From positions 9,850 through 66,969 of the forward strand of contig SHOI01000002.1 in the NCBI GenBank assembly GCA_004294855.1: a stretch of 57,120 bases of DNA. Direction: 5' to 3'. Positions 36,824 through 46,407 of the stretch are shown here, in pieces. The stretch comes from Sphaerochaeta sp. (GTDB lineage: Bacteria; Spirochaetota; Spirochaetia; Sphaerochaetales; Sphaerochaetaceae). A program made the translations under genes and the position numbers. The first letter of the stretch is position 1. Each line of letters starts with the position of its first letter. The notes beneath the pieces are model-generated. The model saw only the letters and a program-made list of their open reading frames with translations, had not been told where the DNA came from and searched no databases.

Positions 36824-36997
36824 ATGACAATCCACGAACAAATCGTTGCGCAGTATGAAGCCTATTTGGAAGAGAACCGAAAGTTCACCGAAAAAGGCGT
36901 GAAAGCTGCGGCAGCACGCGCCCGCAAAGCCCTTGCCGAGCTCGGCAAGCTTGCCAAGGATCGCCGCAAGGAAATCCAAGAGGAGAAAAACGCATAA
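36824..36997 (+). CDS. Histone H1/Hc1-like small basic protein (57 aa)
   Basis: RBS AAAGGAG; MTIHEQIVAQYEAYLEENRKFTEKGVKAAAARARKALAELGKLAKDRRKEIQEEKNA*; own terminator; below the ORF-track cutoff. Confidence 0.85.
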   Translation: MTIHEQIVAQYEAYLEENRKFTEKGVKAAAARARKALAELGKLAKDRRKEIQEEKNA

Positions 36998-37033
36998 TGA
37001 GTGAGAGGCGCCTATTCGGCGCCTCACTCATTT
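36996..37033. terminator. Bidirectional terminator between histone-like gene and valS
   Basis: AATGAGTGAGaGGCGCC-tattc-GGCGCCTCACTCATT hairpin. Confidence 0.8.
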
Positions 37034-39680
37034 AGACAAGAGTCTTCAACAAGGCGATGTGTTGTTCACTCTTCTGAAGTTTTTCTTCAAACTCGACGCG
37101 CTTGGCCTGTTCCTTTGCTATCGCTTCTTCCTTGGCGTTCCGTAGAAATCCTTCGTTGGCGAGCTTCTTGAGCGTCCCTTCGAGATTCTTTTTCGTCTTT
37201 TCAATCTCCCCTTCCAATTTTGAGATCTCTTTCTCAACGTCGATCGCATCGCTGACGAAGACGAAGCTTTGGTAGCCGTTGCCGGCAACGGGAAGAGCAC
37301 CATGAATCTCGACTTCCCGGTCAACTTCAACGCTCAGCGCATTGGTGAAGAGGGACAGCAGTCGCTCATGAGCTTTGAAGAACGAGGCACCGATGAATGA
37401 ATCATCGCTTTGGATCGCAACCCGCACTTTTCGATCAAGAGGAATCTGCAGTTCACTCCGCACCGCCCTGATCGAGGTAACCGCTTCCTGAAGGCGGGTA
37501 AAGACCGTATGCTCTTCAGGAAAGACCAACGATTCGTCATACTCGGGATACGGATGGTTGATCAGCAAGCCCTTCTTGTTCGGCAGCTTCGAGTAGATCT
37601 CCTCGGTGATGAAGGAAAGATAGGGATGCATCAACGCCATTGAACGCTCGAGGAGGTCCAACAGAAGGGAGATCTGCCGATTTTTAGGCTCCTCCTCTTT
37701 GGAGTACATCCCCTCTTTCGCCGCTTCCAGATACCAGTCACAGAAGTCGTTCCAGAAGAAGTCGTAGACAGCCTGACTGCCCTCATTGAACTTGAAGAGG
37801 TTCATCGCCGCATGGACTTTCCGGACCGTTTGGTTGAAACGGTGATAGATCCACTTGTCGATCGTGTTGAGCTTGATCTCCTCAATGTTCTGCAGGGTGA
37901 CGCCTCCGATGTTCAAAAGAACGAATCGGGCGGCGTTCCAGACCTTGTTGGCAAAGCGACTGCCAAGACGGAACGTATCCATGTCGATGAGGATGTCCTG
38001 GCCTTGCGTCGCCATGTAGGAAAGGGTGAAATTCATCGCATCGGCGCCGTATTGATCGATGACCTCCAAGGGATCGATCCCGTTGCCGAGCGATTTGCTC
38101 ATCTTTCGTCCTTGCTTGTCGCGAACCAGACCGGTGATGTAGATGTCTTTGAAGGGGACCTCATCAAGGAACTCCAAGCTCGCCATGATCATCCTCGCCA
38201 CCCAGAAGAAGATGATGTCGTACCCGGTGGTCAAGCTGTCGGTGGGAAAGAATCGCTTCAAGTCCGCCGTTTCTTCCGGCCAGCCGAGGGTGGAGAACGG
38301 CCAGAGCCACGAGCTGAACCAGGTATCAAGCACATCCGACTCTTGAACAAGATCCGTTTTCTTACACTTGGGGCACTCGGTGGGATCTTCCCGACTGACG
38401 ATCAGGTGGCTGCATGCTTCGCACTCCCAGACGGGAAGGCGGTGCCCCCACCAGAGCTGGCGGCTGATGCACCAGTCATGGATATTCTCAAGCCAGTGGG
38501 TGTAGGTGTTTTCCCAATGCTTCGGATGGAACACGATCTTCCCATCCTCCAGCGCTTTGAGCGCTTTCTTCGCCATCCCTTCCATCCTCACGAACCATTG
38601 ATTGGACAGATACGGCTCGACTACGTTGTGGCAGCGATAGCAGTGTCCGACTTCGTGGGTGTACGGCTCCTCACTCTTCAGATATCCGCCCGTTTTGAGG
38701 GCTTCGACCACCTTCGACCGGGCATCATCCGCTTTGAGGTTTCTGAACTCTTTGGGCACCTCGTCATTCAGCGTTCCGTCGGCATGGAGGATATTGACCT
38801 TTGGCAGATCGTGCCGAAGGGCGGCGGCATAGTCGTTGGGATCGTGAGCAGGCGTTATTTTTACGAACCCGGTCCCGAACTCGATATCGACAAAGTCATC
38901 GGCGATGATCGGAATGATTCTATCGGTAAGGGGAAGATGAACGTACTTGCCGATGAGATGGTTGTGCCGCTCGTCGTTGGGGTTCACAGCGACCGCCACG
39001 TCTCCGAACATCGTCTCCGGGCGGGTCGTGGCGACGACGATCTCCCCTTCCCGGTCGCTGAACGGATAGGCGATCCGGTAGATCGCCGCATTGCGGCTCT
39101 GGTGCTCGACCTCGTCATCGGCCAGCGCGGTCCCGCAGGAGGGGCAGTAGTTGACCAGATACTCCCCTTTGTAGATCAAACCCCGTTCATAGAGGGTGAC
39201 GAACGCCTCGCGCACTGCGTTGCTCAATCCCTCGTCGAGGGTGAAGCGCTCATGCTTCCAATCACAGGAACAGCCGATCTTCATCAGCTGCTCCTTGATG
39301 ATTCGGTGGTGTTCCTCTTTCACCTTCCAGGTTCGCTCAAGGAATTTCTCCCTTCCCAGATCGTCCCGGGTCAATCCCTCCCTGGCAAGCTGACGTTCGA
39401 CGACGTTCTGTGTCGCTATTCCCGCATGGTCGGTTCCCGGAACCCAAAGGGTCGGAATGCCCATCATCCGATGGTAGCGGATGAGGATATCCGGCAGGCT
39501 GTTGTTCAACGCATGGCCCATGTGAAGGATTCCCGTTACGTTCGGCGGAGGCATTACGACGGTATAGGCTTTTCCACTACCCTCGACCGGCTCGAAGCTT
39601 CCCGAGTCCAACCACTTTTGGTAGATTCGTTGTTCAAAATCTTTTGGGTCATATGCTTTGCTCAATTCGACAGCCTTCAT
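37032..39680 (-). CDS. valS: Valyl-tRNA synthetase
   Basis: MPPPNVTGILHMGHALNN, DHAGIATQNVVERQL, GRKMSKSLGNGIDPL. Confidence 0.98.
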   Translation of the reverse strand: MKAVELSKAYDPKDFEQRIYQKWLDSGSFEPVEGSGKAYTVVMPPPNVTGILHMGHALNNSLPDILIRYHRMMGIPTLWVPGTDHAGIATQNVVERQLAREGLTRDDLGREKFLERTWKVKEEHHRIIKEQLMKIGCSCDWKHERFTLDEGLSNAVREAFVTLYERGLIYKGEYLVNYCPSCGTALADDEVEHQSRNAAIYRIAYPFSDREGEIVVATTRPETMFGDVAVAVNPNDERHNHLIGKYVHLPLTDRIIPIIADDFVDIEFGTGFVKITPAHDPNDYAAALRHDLPKVNILHADGTLNDEVPKEFRNLKADDARSKVVEALKTGGYLKSEEPYTHEVGHCYRCHNVVEPYLSNQWFVRMEGMAKKALKALEDGKIVFHPKHWENTYTHWLENIHDWCISRQLWWGHRLPVWECEACSHLIVSREDPTECPKCKKTDLVQESDVLDTWFSSWLWPFSTLGWPEETADLKRFFPTDSLTTGYDIIFFWVARMIMASLEFLDEVPFKDIYITGLVRDKQGRKMSKSLGNGIDPLEVIDQYGADAMNFTLSYMATQGQDILIDMDTFRLGSRFANKVWNAARFVLLNIGGVTLQNIEEIKLNTIDKWIYHRFNQTVRKVHAAMNLFKFNEGSQAVYDFFWNDFCDWYLEAAKEGMYSKEEEPKNRQISLLLDLLERSMALMHPYLSFITEEIYSKLPNKKGLLINHPYPEYDESLVFPEEHTVFTRLQEAVTSIRAVRSELQIPLDRKVRVAIQSDDSFIGASFFKAHERLLSLFTNALSVEVDREVEIHGALPVAGNGYQSFVFVSDAIDVEKEISKLEGEIEKTKKNLEGTLKKLANEGFLRNAKEEAIAKEQAKRVEFEEKLQKSEQHIALLKTLV

Positions 39681-39719
39681 CACAACCTCCGCGTGTGAGG
39701 CTATCCTATCAAAATAGTA

Positions 39720-39745
39720 AAGGCTCTACAAGAATGTAGAGCCTT
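39720..39745. terminator. Terminator between valS 5' region and anti-sigma gene 3' end
   Basis: AAGGCTCTACA-agaa-TGTAGAGCCTT. Confidence 0.75.
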
Positions 39746-39765
39746 CGTCCGGTATGTGCAAGGGG

Positions 39766-40302
39766 TTATTCAAGCGGGGTGATCGCCTTCAACTCAAGCT
39801 TCACCGCATAGCCAAGCTTGTCAAGGTGATTGATGATTTGCTCAAGGCTGAAGGAATCCAAGGAAGGACGCGGCGCGTCGCTGACTTGTCTGATATGTGT
39901 GGAATCGATCGGATCGGCAACACCGGGCAGAATCTCCTGACGTTGTTCGGGGTTGCTGGAAAAGAGGACGAATGAGGCGATGAAGACCACTACGAACGCC
40001 GCTGCGCTGGTAAGAATCGCCGGCATCAATTTTACCTGAACCCGTTTATGCCAAAAAAGCTGCTTGGTTGACTCTCCGCTGAACCGGTTCTTTTCAAAAT
40101 ATGTGAGAACCCGCTCTTTTGACGGAGCAATCTCATCATCGTTCAAGGTCGCCGAGGCGAGTCGGTTTTGAATCTCTTGAAGAGCGGAAAGGCGAAGCCG
40201 GCAGGCGTTGCAGTAGGAAAGATGTTCTTCGACCTGCGTTTTCCACGGTTCTTTCAGCTCTTGATCCAGGTACGTATTCAACAGTTGGTCATCTACACAC
40301 AT
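39766..40302 (-). CDS. Anti-sigma factor with zinc-finger (ZAS-like) and one TM
   Basis: HLSYCNACRLRL (HxxxCxxC), TM AILTSAAAFVVVFIASFVLF; directly downstream of ECF sigma. Confidence 0.85.
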   Translation of the reverse strand: MCVDDQLLNTYLDQELKEPWKTQVEEHLSYCNACRLRLSALQEIQNRLASATLNDDEIAPSKERVLTYFEKNRFSGESTKQLFWHKRVQVKLMPAILTSAAAFVVVFIASFVLFSSNPEQRQEILPGVADPIDSTHIRQVSDAPRPSLDSFSLEQIINHLDKLGYAVKLELKAITPLE

Positions 40303-40305
40303 GTA

Positions 40306-40824
40306 CTACTCCCGGTTGAGGATCGACTCGAGCATTTTCCGTGCCCGGTGGACCCTCACCTTCACGTTGCTTTCGGAAATACGGAGCACCTCGGCGATTT
40401 CCCGATATCCCATATCGGTATATTCCTTCATCACGATCACCAGACGGAACTTTTCGGGCAGCTGGCTGATCGCCTCCTGCACCTCCGCTCTGGTCTCCTC
40501 TCTGATCAGCACGTGCTCGCCGTCGGTGGTGTTTGCACGGGAGGTCGGCATCTGCTTGAGCTTTTCCACCATCCCCTGCTCGCGGACCTTCCGTTTGACT
40601 TGGTTGATCGCCAGATTCTTCGTAACCCGGATCAGCCAGTACTTGGCGTCGTCGCTTGAAGGAAAGAGCATTCCTTTGTCAAAAAACCGGATGAACGCCT
40701 CCTGACAGATCTCTTCAGCAAGATCCCTGTTGTTGGTAACGTGGTAGGCAACCCGCATGATGATTGGGAAGACTTCCTCGTATACACCCCTGAACGCTCG
40801 TTCATCGTTGCTCTGTATTTCCAT
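40306..40824 (-). CDS. ECF-type RNA polymerase sigma factor
   Basis: NRDLAEEICQEAFIRFFDKG; QLPEKFRLVIVMKEYTDMGYREIAEVLRISESNVKVRVHRARKML. Confidence 0.95.
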   Translation of the reverse strand: MEIQSNDERAFRGVYEEVFPIIMRVAYHVTNNRDLAEEICQEAFIRFFDKGMLFPSSDDAKYWLIRVTKNLAINQVKRKVREQGMVEKLKQMPTSRANTTDGEHVLIREETRAEVQEAISQLPEKFRLVIVMKEYTDMGYREIAEVLRISESNVKVRVHRARKMLESILNRE

Positions 40825-40851
40825 AAGATTAACAACTCATACGTACAATCG

Positions 40852-42267
40852 TTACATTTTTTCTTCGAGAACACTGCCGGAAGGCAGATCCTTGACCACA
40901 TATCCCATCTCAAGAAGCTCGGCGCGAAGCCGGTCGGCCAGGCCCCAATCCTTCGCTGCTTTCGCCTCGTTGCGCTCATCCAACAGGCGGAGCGCTTCAT
41001 CATTGGCCGCAACATCTTTCGGCTTGGTGATTTCATCAAAGCCGAGACCCAGGATCGTATTGAAGAAGAGCATAAGCGAGTATTGTTCGTCAATGGTCAA
41101 TCCGCTCCCCTTCACCACCGCCCAGAGCGTCGAGAGCGCTTTAGGAGTGTTGAGGTCGTTCTGAACGGCGCTCAAAAACGCTTCTTTATACTCAAGGGCA
41201 TCCTCGCCGGAAAGCTCAATCTCCTTGGCCCCCTCCTTGAGCAGGCCTTGGATGTATTTCACGATGTTGCCTCGGGCGTTCTTTGCAGCGGCGAGGTTAT
41301 CAAAGTTGAACCGCAATTGAGAGCGATAGTGCCCGCCGAGGGTGAAGTACCGGTAATCCATCGGATCGAAGCCTTTCTCCTTCAACAGGCTGAGCGTAAG
41401 AAACTCCCCTTTCGATTTACTCATCTTCCCCGTCTCATCGAGAAGGAACTCGCCGTGGAGCCAATAATTGACCCATTTCCTTCCGGTGGCCGCTTCGCTT
41501 TGAGCGATCTCGTTGGTGTGGTGGACCGGAATCGCATCGATTCCGCCGCAATGGATATCAAACTGATCACCGAGATAGGTCATGCTCATCGCCGAGCATT
41601 CGATGTGCCACCCGGGGAATCCCCTGCCCCAGGGCGAGGGCCACATCATCTCCTGTTCACCGAATTTGCTTTGGGTGAACCAGAGAACGAAGTCTTTGGG
41701 GTTTTTCTTGTGTTCATCCTCCTCCACCCCCTCCCGGACCGCCGTTTTCAGCCGATCGAGCTCGAGGCGGGCGAGCTTGCCGTAATCATCGATCGTGTCG
41801 ATCGAGAAGTACACGTTTCCCCCGCTTTGGTAGGTATGCCCCTTTTCTTTCAGGCGGAGAATCAGATCGATCATCTCCTGGATGTGGTCGGTCGCCTTGC
41901 AGGTCGTGCTCGGTCGAATCATCTTCAGATCGTCAAAGTCCCTGAAGAACGCATCGGTGTAATACTTTGCGATCTCCCACGCGCTCTTCTTCTTTTCCCG
42001 GGCGGCTTTTTCCAGTTTGTCCTCACCGTCATCGCCGTCCCCGCTCAAATGTCCGACATCGGTAACGTTCATCACGTGGGTCACCTCATACCCGCTGGCG
42101 ATGAGAACCCGCTTCAGGAGATCCTCGAACAGGAAGGTTCGAAGGTTTCCGATGTGGGCATAGTTATAGACGGTGGGACCGCAGCAATACATCCCCGCTT
42201 TTTTGGCGGTGATCGGGATGAACTCTTCGATCGAGCGACTCATTGTATTGTAAAGGCGAAGCGCCAT
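40852..42267 (-). CDS. cysS: Cysteinyl-tRNA synthetase
   Basis: MYCCGPTVYNYAHIGNLRTFLFEDLL, HIECSAMS, KMSKSKGEFLTL. Confidence 0.98.
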   Translation of the reverse strand: MALRLYNTMSRSIEEFIPITAKKAGMYCCGPTVYNYAHIGNLRTFLFEDLLKRVLIASGYEVTHVMNVTDVGHLSGDGDDGEDKLEKAAREKKKSAWEIAKYYTDAFFRDFDDLKMIRPSTTCKATDHIQEMIDLILRLKEKGHTYQSGGNVYFSIDTIDDYGKLARLELDRLKTAVREGVEEDEHKKNPKDFVLWFTQSKFGEQEMMWPSPWGRGFPGWHIECSAMSMTYLGDQFDIHCGGIDAIPVHHTNEIAQSEAATGRKWVNYWLHGEFLLDETGKMSKSKGEFLTLSLLKEKGFDPMDYRYFTLGGHYRSQLRFNFDNLAAAKNARGNIVKYIQGLLKEGAKEIELSGEDALEYKEAFLSAVQNDLNTPKALSTLWAVVKGSGLTIDEQYSLMLFFNTILGLGFDEITKPKDVAANDEALRLLDERNEAKAAKDWGLADRLRAELLEMGYVVKDLPSGSVLEEKM

Positions 42268-42318
42268 GACAAGCTCCTTTGGATTGCTTGACCCGATAAA
42301 TAGGGCTAAGATGTCTTC

Positions 42319-43224
42319 ATGCCTATCAATGTAAGCAATAGGGTTGAAAAAATCAACCTTGAACAGGATGTCAACCTAGCCAAATGCTCAACAATGAAGA
42401 GTGGCGGAACGGCGGATCTGTTTTGCTATCCAACTGATATACAAGAACTTAGAGCTGCCCTTGCATTCGCTCGTGAAAGATCGATCCCCGTTACGGTTCT
42501 CGGAGGCATGAGCAACACCCTGATCAGCGACGAGGGGATCGAAGGTCTTACCATCGGAACCGCTCGATTGAACAAGGTGAAAAAGCGGGGGAACCTCCTC
42601 TCCGTTCTTGCGGGAACACGGCTGGAAAAAGCGATCGACGGTGCGATCGAAGAGGGGTTGGGAGGCCTTGAACACTTCTATGGGATTCCCGGTACGATCG
42701 GTGGGGCGCTTTGGGGAAATGCCGGAGCTCACGATCACCAGATCAGTGAAACGGTGCTGTTTGCCGATTTTCTCGATCTTCACGGCAACCTCTTTCGAAA
42801 GCAGATCATCCAAAGCGAGTTTTCCTATCGGATGAGCCCGTATAAAGGGCGGAGCGATCTCATCCTCTATGAAGTGCATCTGGCCTTGAACCCGATCAGC
42901 GATACCCACACGCTCAAAACGATTGCCTTGGGATATAAACAACGACGGATCGAACAACAGCAGTTTCGCCACCCTTCCCTCGGCTCGATCTTTAAGAACC
43001 CGCCCGGTCATAAGGCAGGGGCGTTGCTGGAGGGGTTAGGCCTCAAGGGAACACGGATCGGAGGGGCTCAGATCGCTCCCCACCACGCCAATATGATCAT
43101 CAACGTTGATGGCAGCGCCACCTCCACCGATATCCGCAACCTGATCGATATGGCAAAAGAGAAGGTCTTTCAGAAGCATGGAATCACCCTTGAAGAAGAG
43201 ATCACCTTCGTTGGCCGATGGTGA
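42319..43224 (+). CDS. murB: UDP-N-acetylmuramate dehydrogenase
   Basis: TMKSGGTADLF, VLGGMSNTLISDEGIEGL, GIPGTIGGALWGNAGAH, PSLGSIFKNPPGHKAGALLEGLGLKG. Confidence 0.95.
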   Translation: MPINVSNRVEKINLEQDVNLAKCSTMKSGGTADLFCYPTDIQELRAALAFARERSIPVTVLGGMSNTLISDEGIEGLTIGTARLNKVKKRGNLLSVLAGTRLEKAIDGAIEEGLGGLEHFYGIPGTIGGALWGNAGAHDHQISETVLFADFLDLHGNLFRKQIIQSEFSYRMSPYKGRSDLILYEVHLALNPISDTHTLKTIALGYKQRRIEQQQFRHPSLGSIFKNPPGHKAGALLEGLGLKGTRIGGAQIAPHHANMIINVDGSATSTDIRNLIDMAKEKVFQKHGITLEEEITFVGRW

Positions 43225-44224
43225 ACCGGCTCGTGTAGGCGATGGAAAACACCCCTTTGGATGTGAGCGAAATCCGAACTTCACCCTGCTCCAAGTGAGC
43301 GGCAAACTCGTACGCAACCCCTTCTTTGGAAAGAACAAGCGATCCATTCCCGCCCTTCAGCTCGAAAGACCACCCTTCCTGTTCACGCCAGACAAGGTAT
43401 ATTCGATTCGATGCATGTTTGATTGTCGCCCGGATGCGAAGATCCGTTCGAACCATCCTGTCTTCTTTTGTTTGCAGAGTGTGAAGATAATCAAGTCCGA
43501 TGACAAAGGAGCCGATGGATATTGTTACGTTGCTTTTTTGGGAGACTCGAAGCACTTGCTCGCTTCCGCTGTAGATCGGTTCCCTACCAACGCTGAACTC
43601 ATGTGAAAGTGAAGCTTTTCCCCCTTCCAATCCGAGGGTAAGACGATAGGGAAACGCACTTGAATCAAGAACGCTCCGCATTGTGAAAGCTCCTGCATGA
43701 AGCACGACCGACCCTTGGAGCGAAAGCGGTGTGTGGGCGCTGCCTATGCAATGCACCGTGACCGGTCCTCGGGAATAGCGAAGAAACACCGTCAATCCTT
43801 GGTGTTTTCGATGAGGTAGAAACACGTTCTTCGGCTCAAGAATCGGAAGATGGATGAATATTCCCGTAAAGGCTCCCCTTTCAAATCCAAGACCGATATG
43901 CCTCCCATCCGCCCGAAAGAGGGAAAGCCTTCCCCATTGGGGGTGTTCAAGGCGAGTTTCGAACAATTCATTGGCGAAAAGAGGATGAAGTGTCGTATTC
44001 CTTACGGTGATTCGAGTCGTTTTGATTCGGAACGGGCCGAGAGCAACGGAAGGTGCAGGCATCTCCGAGGTGAAGCGGTAGGAAAGATCGAGGGACAATC
44101 CCGCAGTCTCGACCGATGCCTTGAAGGTTTTTTGCAACGGCTCAAAACACAGAAGAAGGTTCGCCTCCGCCCAAAGCGCTGCGGATGCGAAGAGAAGAAG
44201 ACAGAGAAAGGAAAAACGTCTCAT
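43202..44224 (-). CDS. Secreted beta-rich hypothetical protein
   Basis: Signal peptide MRRFSFLCLLLFASAALWAEA; alternating beta pattern. Confidence 0.65.
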   Translation of the reverse strand: MRRFSFLCLLLFASAALWAEANLLLCFEPLQKTFKASVETAGLSLDLSYRFTSEMPAPSVALGPFRIKTTRITVRNTTLHPLFANELFETRLEHPQWGRLSLFRADGRHIGLGFERGAFTGIFIHLPILEPKNVFLPHRKHQGLTVFLRYSRGPVTVHCIGSAHTPLSLQGSVVLHAGAFTMRSVLDSSAFPYRLTLGLEGGKASLSHEFSVGREPIYSGSEQVLRVSQKSNVTISIGSFVIGLDYLHTLQTKEDRMVRTDLRIRATIKHASNRIYLVWREQEGWSFELKGGNGSLVLSKEGVAYEFAAHLEQGEVRISLTSKGVFSIAYTSRFTIGQRR

Positions 44225-44297
44225 TTCTTCTTAAGGAAAAGAGTTTCCATCTCTACTTTATGTTGATTCTTCGTCTCAATAATGGTTTAATACTTTG

Positions 44298-44311
44298 TGG
44301 CACCCGTGCCA
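44298..44311. promoter_or_regulatory. Palindrome TGGCAC-CC-GTGCCA upstream of ackA
   Basis: Perfect 6-2-6 inverted repeat; TATAAT at 44321-44326, 17 bp after TGGCAC. Confidence 0.5.
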
Positions 44312-44352
44312 ACCGAGCTTTATAATGTTATATCCAAAATGAGGAGTGCTTC

Positions 44353-45687
44353 ATGGTAATTTTAACCCTGAATTGTGGCAGTTCTTCTGCAAAGTACCAA
44401 GTCTATGATTGGGAAGAAAAAGAAGTGCTTGCTGTCGGCGTGGTCGAACGTATTGGCCTTGAGTATTCAACGATTGAACACAAGGCGGTCGGTAAAGAGG
44501 AGTATACCGCCGAGTTTTCTTCCCCTACCCACAAGGAAGCGATCGAGCTGATCATCCGCATGCTCTTGGACAAAGAGTATGGCGTGATCGGGGATCTGAA
44601 AGAGATCGGGGCCGTGGGACACCGGGTACTGCACGGCGGCGAAGCCTTCAAGAAATCCGCATTGATCACCGACGAGGTCATTGCCCAGCTCAAGAGCTAT
44701 ATCCATTTGGGTCCGTTGCATATGCCTGCCAACATCATGGGCATCGAAGGCGCGGTAAAAGCGATGCCGGATGTTCCTCAGGCGATCATTCTCGATACCG
44801 CCTGGCACCAGACGATGCCCGAGGATGCATTCATGTACGCAGTGCCGTACGAATGGTACACGAAGTACAACGTCCGTCGCTACGGGTTCCACGGAACCAG
44901 CCACCTCTACTGCGCCAAACGAGCGGCGGCGATTCTCGGAAAGAAGAACAAAGACACCAACGTCATCATCTGCCACATCGGAAACGGCGCATCGGTCAGT
45001 GCGGTAAAAAACGGCATCGCCGTTGATACGTCAATGGGCCTCACTCCCCTCGAAGGTCTGGTGATGGGTTCCCGCAGCGGTGACATCGATCCTGCGATCA
45101 TTCCCTACATGATGGAAAATACCGGGATGAGCGCCCGCGAGATGGATACCGTGTTGAACAAGAAAAGCGGGCTCATCGGTCTGTGCGGCAAGAGCGACCG
45201 GCGGGATGTTCAAAAATCCGCCCGGGAAGGTGATAAAAACGCTCAGCTGGCGATTGATATGGAAGGACGGCGAATCGGCAAGTATATCGGTTCCTATGCG
45301 ACGTTGCTTGGAGGCCGCCTTGATGCGATCGTCTTCACCGCCGGGGTCGGTGAAATGGGACCGCACATTCGAGAAAAGGCGTGTGAAGGACTTGAAATCA
45401 TCGGGGCAAAACTTGATTTGAAGAAAAACAAAACAAGCTTGAGCCGAAACGGCGAGTTTGAAATCTCAACCGATGATTCAAAAGTAAAGATCCTTGTCAT
45501 TCCCACCGATGAGGAGCTTGTCATGACCGAGGATGCGTTTGCTTTGATGAACGGAACATACGATGTCCACACCAACTTCACCTATTCTTTTGAGTCAAGG
45601 GAGTATGTGAACAAAGCCCGGGCCGCCGGCTTGAAACGGGATCTCGAAAAGAATCCCGCCTTGAAGGATATTCTCGCCATCAAATGA
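44353..45687 (+). CDS. ackA: Acetate kinase
   Basis: [79 protein letters not shown]. Confidence 0.98.
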   Translation: MVILTLNCGSSSAKYQVYDWEEKEVLAVGVVERIGLEYSTIEHKAVGKEEYTAEFSSPTHKEAIELIIRMLLDKEYGVIGDLKEIGAVGHRVLHGGEAFKKSALITDEVIAQLKSYIHLGPLHMPANIMGIEGAVKAMPDVPQAIILDTAWHQTMPEDAFMYAVPYEWYTKYNVRRYGFHGTSHLYCAKRAAAILGKKNKDTNVIICHIGNGASVSAVKNGIAVDTSMGLTPLEGLVMGSRSGDIDPAIIPYMMENTGMSAREMDTVLNKKSGLIGLCGKSDRRDVQKSAREGDKNAQLAIDMEGRRIGKYIGSYATLLGGRLDAIVFTAGVGEMGPHIREKACEGLEIIGAKLDLKKNKTSLSRNGEFEISTDDSKVKILVIPTDEELVMTEDAFALMNGTYDVHTNFTYSFESREYVNKARAAGLKRDLEKNPALKDILAIK

Positions 45688-45695
45688 AGATCGGA

Positions 45696-46304
45696 TCAGG
45701 TTTTGGCTTTTAAGTACCTGTACAGTCGAGCGAAAAAGGAATCCTCCTTCGGATCGGGAAGATCGATGTCTTCAACCAAAGGAGGGTTCCCGTTTTTCGG
45801 ATAGCGCGATTCGACTTCAAGACGGATCATCTCCTCTACATCGCTCGGTGTGGCGTTTCCGTTGATCAGCCGCTCCATCAACGGACCGACGGAATCGGTG
45901 AATTCGATCAATCGATCAAGCTCCTCCTGTTGCTTGGCAAACATCTCTTCCTGCTCCTTTTTTGTAAGGGCGGTATTCTTCACCCCTTGATGAAATGCCA
46001 AGAGAGCGACGAATCTCGCCATCCGCTTTCCGTTCTTGATTCCCGAGATCCGGTAGGCTTCATATCCCCTGTCGATGCTTACCGCCGCTTCCCCGAATCG
46101 ATGAACTGCGGTCGTGCTGAGCGGATCGGGGGGCATCACCACGGTTCGGCCTTCAATCAAAGAGAAGAACTTTTCCTGTCCGGAAGGCGTATCGCTTCGC
46201 CCGCTATAGTACCTTGGAGCCTTCCCCTCCTCGTTGAGGAGGCACACTACGTACCGTCGGTCGACAATATCGACTCCCGCCACTGGCTTCTTGTTGTCAC
46301 TCAT
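45696..46304 (-). CDS. Hypothetical protein with IS110/RuvC-like N-terminal domain
   Basis: VAGVDIVDRRYVVCLLNEEGKAPRYYSGRSDTPSGQEKFFSLIEGRTVVMPPDP resembles an IS110 DEDD N-terminus; later acidic motif absent. Confidence 0.45.
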   Translation of the reverse strand: MSDNKKPVAGVDIVDRRYVVCLLNEEGKAPRYYSGRSDTPSGQEKFFSLIEGRTVVMPPDPLSTTAVHRFGEAAVSIDRGYEAYRISGIKNGKRMARFVALLAFHQGVKNTALTKKEQEEMFAKQQEELDRLIEFTDSVGPLMERLINGNATPSDVEEMIRLEVESRYPKNGNPPLVEDIDLPDPKEDSFFARLYRYLKAKT

Positions 46305-46407
46305 GGTTCAAGCGTACCCGGGGAAAGACCTCAAACCCAGTTGTAAAAATCCGCGCTTCTTTTCTTTTTCTTCGCTTCTTAGTATTCTTACTGATAGGAG
46401 GAAACCG

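Noticed and set aside
37812-39698. 628-aa plus-strand ORF
   Set aside because: Antisense shadow of valS, whose motifs are unambiguous; low-complexity translated composition.
40741-42291. 516-aa plus-strand ORF
   Set aside because: Antisense to cysS and the ECF sigma gene; no RBS or family motifs.
44298-44311. Sigma-54 promoter (TGGCAC) upstream of ackA
   Set aside because: The required TTGCA-type -12 element at the right spacing is absent; a TATAAT box and palindrome explain it better.
45696-46304. Intact IS110 insertion sequence
   Set aside because: C-terminal transposase domain, the TDxxDA-like motif and element boundaries are all missing.
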